Of a DNA stretch of 8,712 nt, positions 4,652 through 8,712 are shown in pieces. Position 1 is the stretch's first letter. Every line of letters starts with the position of its first letter. The translations under genes were made by a program, and so were the position numbers. Under the pieces are notes generated by a model that worked only from the letters and a program-made list of their open reading frames with translations, had not been told where the DNA came from and searched no databases. The DNA is from Candidatus Sumerlaeota bacterium (lineage in GTDB: Bacteria > Sumerlaeota > Sumerlaeia > JADFCT01), in the NCBI GenBank assembly GCA_017161665.1, contig JADFCT010000149.1, forward strand, positions 1 to 8,712. The letters run 5' to 3'.

Positions 4652-6961
4652 ATGCGATTCCGCACATTGGGCATGTTCTTTTGTGCCTTAACCGCTGTAA
4701 CGCCCATCCTGGCCGACGAGCCGGCCATGCCCATGCCCATCCCTGTGGAGGATTCCCTCCTCCATGCCTGGGCGGCCAAGCCAGTGGAGACCTCCCGGCT
4801 TTTGTCGGATATGGAGTCGCTGGACGCCTGGGATCATCTGGGCGCCGGCGCCCTTGAAATTTCGGATCAACAGGCCTGGACCGGCAAGGCATCGCTGAAG
4901 ATGACCTGTAAGACGTTTACGGATCAACCCAGCCGCAATGGCCGGCCTCCCGGCGCCTGTACGGCGCTGTTCAAGGTTCAAGACGAAAACTGGGAGGCTT
5001 TCAATCGACTTTCCTTCCGCGTCTATCCCGATCTCCCGGGCTTTCGGGCCATCTCCATGTCCGTTGTGTTGCGCAATGAAGGCGCCTTCCGGGTTCCCGA
5101 TGAATATGGCCGTCTGGGGCGACACTTCTTCATGTTGAAGAATCAGCAATGGAATCACGTGATCTGGGAAATCCCCCATCTCAGCCGTGACAAGGTGACC
5201 GGTGTTGAAATCATTTATCGAATGCAGGGCCATGAACCCGGCGCCACGGATACGGTCTGCTATTACATCGACACATTGGAACTCCAGAAGGTGGCGGTGG
5301 ATCATTATGAGGGCTGGAATACGGCGCCCGGCCAGATCGCTTACAGCCACACGGGATATGCGCCGGACGGAACCAAGATCGCCATCACCAGCGACGAAAC
5401 GCCGTCGGAATTCACGGTGACGAACCTCAGCAGCGGCGCCGTCCAGCATTTGCCTGTCGCCCGAAAACAGACACCGATTGGCGCATTTTCCATCATGGAT
5501 TTTTCGGCCATTAAGACACCGGGGACGTATCGGGTGAAAGCCGGCGCGTTAGAAACCAAGCCATTTCCCATCGCGCCCACGGTCTGGGACGGTACCATCT
5601 GGAAGACCATCAACTGTTTCTATTGTCTGCGCTGCGGCATGGAAATCCCGGGCATTCATGGTCTTTGTCATGAAGACTGGCTGGGCGAACACGACGGACG
5701 CAGGATTACCTATAACGGTGGCTGGCATGACGCCGGCGATCTGTCCCAGGGCTTGCGCAACACCAGCGAAGCGACCTATGCCCTGTTTCTGCTCGCCGAG
5801 CAGATCGAGCGTCGCGATACGGGCCTGGCGGACCGTCTCATGGAAGAGGGGCGATGGGGGCTGGACTGGATTCTGAAAAACCGCTTTGGCGACGGAACAC
5901 GCGTCACCTGGGGGACGATGGATTTTTGGACCGATAATCTCATCGGCACAACCGATGATATGATGGCCGAACGGGCTCAGAATGACCCATACCACAATTT
6001 GCACGCCGCGGCGGCCGAGGCCCTTGGCGCGCGGCTCATGAAAGAAACGCGGCCTTATCTGGCCGCCCGTTCCCTGAAAACCGCTCAGGAGGACTGGCAG
6101 TTCGCCGTCGAACAGACGCGGCCGCCCTCCCTGCAAATCGCCGGCATCGGCGTTACGGCCTCGGTGGAATTGTATCGGGCGACACAGGAGACGAAATACG
6201 CCGAAAAAGCCGTGGAATGGGCTGAAATGATTACAGCCTGTCAACAGAAGACGAAAACGGATTGGGATATTCCACTGCGCGGATTCTTCTATCAGTCTCC
6301 CCAAAAACGAAGGATTCAGCATTACTCCCATGTCGGCGAAATTCAGGCCCCCATTGCCGGGCTGGTCATGCTCTGCGAAGCCATGCCGGACCATCCCCAG
6401 CGGCCCCACTGGGTGGAATGCGTTCAACAATACGTCGAATATCTGACCACAATCGCGGAATATACGGCGCCTTACAACATGTTTCCCGCCTCCATCTATT
6501 CGATCGACGAATCGAAAGACGACCGATTTCTTGAACAGGTAGAAAACGGGATTCGCCTGAGCGAGACCCATTATCTTCGCCGCTTTCCGGTCTGGTTCGA
6601 CTTCCGGGGCAACTATGGCGTGCTATTGTCACAGGCGCGGGCGCTCAGCGCCGCGGCCCGATTGCTGGGCGATCGCTCCCTGGCTGATTTGGCGGAACGG
6701 CAGTTACAGTGGGTGGTGGGGTTGAACCCCTTCGGCCAAAGCACGATGTACGGCGAAGGGTTTGCGTTCGCTCCCCAATATACGACCACTTCCGGCGACA
6801 TTGTGGGCGGACTGCCGGTGGGCGTTCAAACCAGCCGCAACGATGACGCCCCCTTCTGGCCGGGCGACAATTGCTATAACTACAAGGAAATCTGGGTGCA
6901 TCCTTCCTCCCGATGGCTGGCGATTCTGGCCGATCTGGAAGCCCTGAGATCTGATCAATAA
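4652..6961 (+). CDS. Exported glycoside hydrolase family 9 protein (cellulase-like), with N-terminal accessory domains
   Basis: A 769-residue secreted enzyme predicted to hydrolyse beta-linked glycans by inversion. Residues 1-21 form a signal peptide (Arg-rich start, hydrophobic core, likely cleavage after Ala21). Residues about 50-215 look like a beta-sandwich, carbohydrate-binding-type region. Residues about 226-312 match the Ig-like domain that precedes the catalytic module in many GH9 enzymes. The alpha/alpha-barrel domain fills about 313-765. It contains GGWHDAGD (356-363), whose Asp360 and Asp363 fit the GH9 water-activating aspartates, and a C-terminal NYKEIWVHPSSRW stretch where Glu746 fits the catalytic acid. 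The classical GH9 His-x-Arg signature near the C-terminus is not visible: the corresponding region reads FAPQYTTTSGD. The enzyme therefore belongs to a divergent GH9 branch, and cellulose should not be assumed as substrate. A strong hairpin terminator follows, suggesting a single-gene unit. Confidence 0.9.
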   Translation: MRFRTLGMFFCALTAVTPILADEPAMPMPIPVEDSLLHAWAAKPVETSRLLSDMESLDAWDHLGAGALEISDQQAWTGKASLKMTCKTFTDQPSRNGRPPGACTALFKVQDENWEAFNRLSFRVYPDLPGFRAISMSVVLRNEGAFRVPDEYGRLGRHFFMLKNQQWNHVIWEIPHLSRDKVTGVEIIYRMQGHEPGATDTVCYYIDTLELQKVAVDHYEGWNTAPGQIAYSHTGYAPDGTKIAITSDETPSEFTVTNLSSGAVQHLPVARKQTPIGAFSIMDFSAIKTPGTYRVKAGALETKPFPIAPTVWDGTIWKTINCFYCLRCGMEIPGIHGLCHEDWLGEHDGRRITYNGGWHDAGDLSQGLRNTSEATYALFLLAEQIERRDTGLADRLMEEGRWGLDWILKNRFGDGTRVTWGTMDFWTDNLIGTTDDMMAERAQNDPYHNLHAAAAEALGARLMKETRPYLAARSLKTAQEDWQFAVEQTRPPSLQIAGIGVTASVELYRATQETKYAEKAVEWAEMITACQQKTKTDWDIPLRGFFYQSPQKRRIQHYSHVGEIQAPIAGLVMLCEAMPDHPQRPHWVECVQQYVEYLTTIAEYTAPYNMFPASIYSIDESKDDRFLEQVENGIRLSETHYLRRFPVWFDFRGNYGVLLSQARALSAAARLLGDRSLADLAERQLQWVVGLNPFGQSTMYGEGFAFAPQYTTTSGDIVGGLPVGVQTSRNDDAPFWPGDNCYNYKEIWVHPSSRWLAILADLEALRSDQ

Positions 6962-6975
6962 ACATGACGACCGCC

Positions 6976-7009
6976 GGTCGCGCGGGCTTCCCGCCCGCGC
7001 GACCCTTTT
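6976..7009 (+). terminator. Intrinsic terminator after the glycosidase gene
   Basis: A perfect 12-bp GC-rich stem (6976-6987 with 6993-7004) closes a 5-base loop and is followed by CTTTT. It starts 14 bases after the glycosidase stop codon. The T-run is short (four), so termination may be partial, which matters because the next start codon is only 12 bases beyond it. Its GGGCTTCCCGCCC core could also be part of a dispersed repeat. Confidence 0.75.
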
Positions 7010-7021
7010 GAAGATGACGCT

Positions 7022-8712
7022 ATGCGCAACGCCCTGAACCCCAAAAAAAACCACCCTCCCTCCCGCGCGGCTTATGGCATGTGGGCGGTTTTTGTTGTGG
7101 CCCTGGCGGCGGCCATTCGCTTGCCGGACCTGGGCTTCAAGGTCCTGATGCACGACGAAAGCCTGTTCAGTTACTATAGCCATTACCTCTGGCGGTATGC
7201 GTCGCCGGGATATGACCCCGTCCTGCATGGCCCGCTGCTCTTGCAGGTCAATGCCCTGATCTTTACGTTTTTCGGCGCCAGTGATTGGACAACCCGGATT
7301 TTCTGCGCCCTCTGCGGGATTGCCATGGCGGCCATGGTGGCTGTTGGAAAGCCCCTGACGCGTCCCTGGGCCAACGGCGTGGCGGCCTGCGCCATCACCG
7401 TCTCGCCGACGCTGTGCTATTATAGCCGCTTTTGCCGAAACGACATGCCGTTCGCATTCTTCACGATCCTGTGGTTCACCTGCGCCGTCGCCTATGTTCG
7501 CTCCCGACAGGCCCGATGGGGCGCGGGAGCGATCCTGGCCTTTGTCGCCATGGGCTGTGTGAAGGAAAACATTGTCTTTATTATGGCCGCCGTCGTGGGA
7601 TTCGCTTTTCTGGTTGGACTGGCGGAAACGGCTCGGGCCGTCGGCTCCCGCCTGGCGCATCCATCCGAAGGCTCCCTCCAGAAGGCGCTGTGGGGTGGCA
7701 TGTCCCTGCGGCGATTCCTGATCGTCAACAATGTCATGCTCCTCCTGGGGGTGGTTTTTTATTTGCCCCTGTCGCAACTGGGGGGCTTCGCCGACAGGCC
7801 GACGTGGCTGGTGTTGACCATCGTCATTCTGGGGGCGCCGCTGGTGACGGCCCCTTGCCTCTGGCTCCATGACCTGCACGGACAGCCGATGCCCGATTCC
7901 GCGATTCGCCGGGCGTGTTTGCGCCTCTGGGGCGATCGATTCTGGCTGGGCGGCGCGGTTCTGGCGGGGGTGGTTCTTTTTCTGCTGGTCTATAATTTCT
8001 GGATCATCGGCTCCTTCAGTCCCTTTTCTGTGTGCGTCCAGTTGTGGGACTCGCTGACGGGGGCGCGCGCGGAACCGATTCAGTGGATCCATCCGCCCTC
8101 TCCCTACCGAGAATCCGGCCGACTCGGGCCGATCGACATTGTCGTGCAGGCGGTCGCCTATTGGTGGGGACAGCACGAAGAACATCGCCTTCAGGGATCG
8201 TTTCACACCTACATCAACCATTTGATCGTCTATGAATGGCCGCTGTTGCTCGTGATCGCCTTCGGCGCGACGTGGGAAGCGGTCCGGGCGCGGGGCCGCC
8301 GGATCGCTGTGGCTGTCGCCGTCCTGGCCGCCATGACGCTGGGCCATCTGGGAGAAGCCGCTTTCGACGGCCCGCGTCTGGACAATTTTCTCCACATGCA
8401 GTCCTATCTCCATCTATATGTCGCTCTGATCCTGACGACGGTGACAGGCGCGCTGGCTTTGGCGGATCTGATGGAAGGTCGCCCCTTGCGCGCGTTTCTC
8501 CTCGTCTGGGGAGGATCGGGCCTGCTGGCTTATTCGTATGCCGGTGAAAAAGTCCCCTGGCTGGCCGTCCACATCGTCCTCCCCCTGACGTTGCTTACGG
8601 GCGAATGGGTGTGTGATGCCGGGCGAGCCCTGTGGGGCTGGACCCTGCGGCGTCGAGAAGAACGACGCCTTCTCGCGCCGATCCTTTGCGTTCTGACCCT
8701 GACGCTGTTGGG
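7022..8712 (+). CDS. Agl23/TIGR03663-type polytopic membrane protein, GT-C glycosyltransferase-like (3' end beyond window)
   Basis: The frame is open from ATG 7022 to the window end (563 complete codons), so the C-terminus is missing. The product is an inner-membrane protein with roughly a dozen hydrophobic helices and a positively charged cytoplasmic N-terminus (RNALNPKK) before helix 1 (about 19-35). Family marks include MHDES at 43-47, where the acidic pair sits in the first outer loop as in GT-C enzymes; YDPVLHGPLL at 64-73; YYSRFCRND at 133-141; KEN at 181-183; YWWGQHEEHR at 380-389; and AGEKVPWL at 507-514. These fit the 'flippase activity-associated protein Agl23' family, thought to use lipid-linked sugars or act with polyprenyl-linked glycans; the reaction is not established. 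The ribosome site is weak (GAAG, eight bases upstream). No coding start with a better site was found. The terminator hairpin sits 12 bases before the start. Confidence 0.85.
   Translation, partial: MRNALNPKKNHPPSRAAYGMWAVFVVALAAAIRLPDLGFKVLMHDESLFSYYSHYLWRYASPGYDPVLHGPLLLQVNALIFTFFGASDWTTRIFCALCGIAMAAMVAVGKPLTRPWANGVAACAITVSPTLCYYSRFCRNDMPFAFFTILWFTCAVAYVRSRQARWGAGAILAFVAMGCVKENIVFIMAAVVGFAFLVGLAETARAVGSRLAHPSEGSLQKALWGGMSLRRFLIVNNVMLLLGVVFYLPLSQLGGFADRPTWLVLTIVILGAPLVTAPCLWLHDLHGQPMPDSAIRRACLRLWGDRFWLGGAVLAGVVLFLLVYNFWIIGSFSPFSVCVQLWDSLTGARAEPIQWIHPPSPYRESGRLGPIDIVVQAVAYWWGQHEEHRLQGSFHTYINHLIVYEWPLLLVIAFGATWEAVRARGRRIAVAVAVLAAMTLGHLGEAAFDGPRLDNFLHMQSYLHLYVALILTTVTGALALADLMEGRPLRAFLLVWGGSGLLAYSYAGEKVPWLAVHIVLPLTLLTGEWVCDAGRALWGWTLRRREERRLLAPILCVLTLTLL

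Noticed and set aside
6704..8413. 569-codon open frame on the minus strand
   Set aside because: It lies opposite the glycosidase end and the clearly recognisable Agl23-like gene. Its product is a low-sense Arg/Gln/His/Asp-rich sequence without known motifs. It is typical of an antisense shadow in GC-rich DNA.

Overview
The window carries four genes, all on the + strand, separated by intergenic DNA rich in repeats. It looks like a moderately GC-rich, Gram-negative-type bacterium with strong Shine-Dalgarno sites. The dispersed intergenic repeat families, the signal-peptide-bearing family 9 glycosidase and the Agl23-type membrane protein together suggest the Planctomycetes-Verrucomicrobia-Lentisphaerae group or a neighbour such as Hydrogenedentota. 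This placement is an inference from remembered sequence styles; no rRNA or marker gene is present.

Region 1 (1-378) is a long gene-free leader. It holds an 87-nt hairpin repeat, a (GA)8 tract, an 8-bp tandem repeat and a weak promoter-like pair. Region 2 (379-3915) is a tight two-gene signalling operon: a stand-alone MEDS-domain (DcmR-type) sensor, then nine bases later a 964-residue soluble hybrid histidine kinase (cysteine-containing N-terminal domain, GAF, two PAS, HisKA, HATPase, receiver). The spacing suggests that the MEDS protein supplies an input to the kinase; no DNA-binding output gene is visible.

Region 3 (3916-4651) has no credible gene. It contains at least four repeat families, including a 26-bp inverted repeat and a second copy of the 87-nt hairpin repeat, which ends only 40 bases before the next start codon. 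Region 4 (4652-6961) encodes an exported GH9-family glycoside hydrolase with an N-terminal beta-sandwich-like region, an Ig-like domain and the catalytic domain. A perfect 12-bp stem terminator follows. Region 5 (7022 to the window end) is a polytopic membrane protein of the Agl23/TIGR03663 glycosyltransferase-like family, cut off by the window edge.

The most notable points are the split MEDS/kinase sensor module with its cysteine-containing N-terminus, the duplicated hairpin repeat in the leaders of two unrelated operons, the layered repeat island, and the terminator hairpin placed almost directly on the start of the Agl23-like gene.
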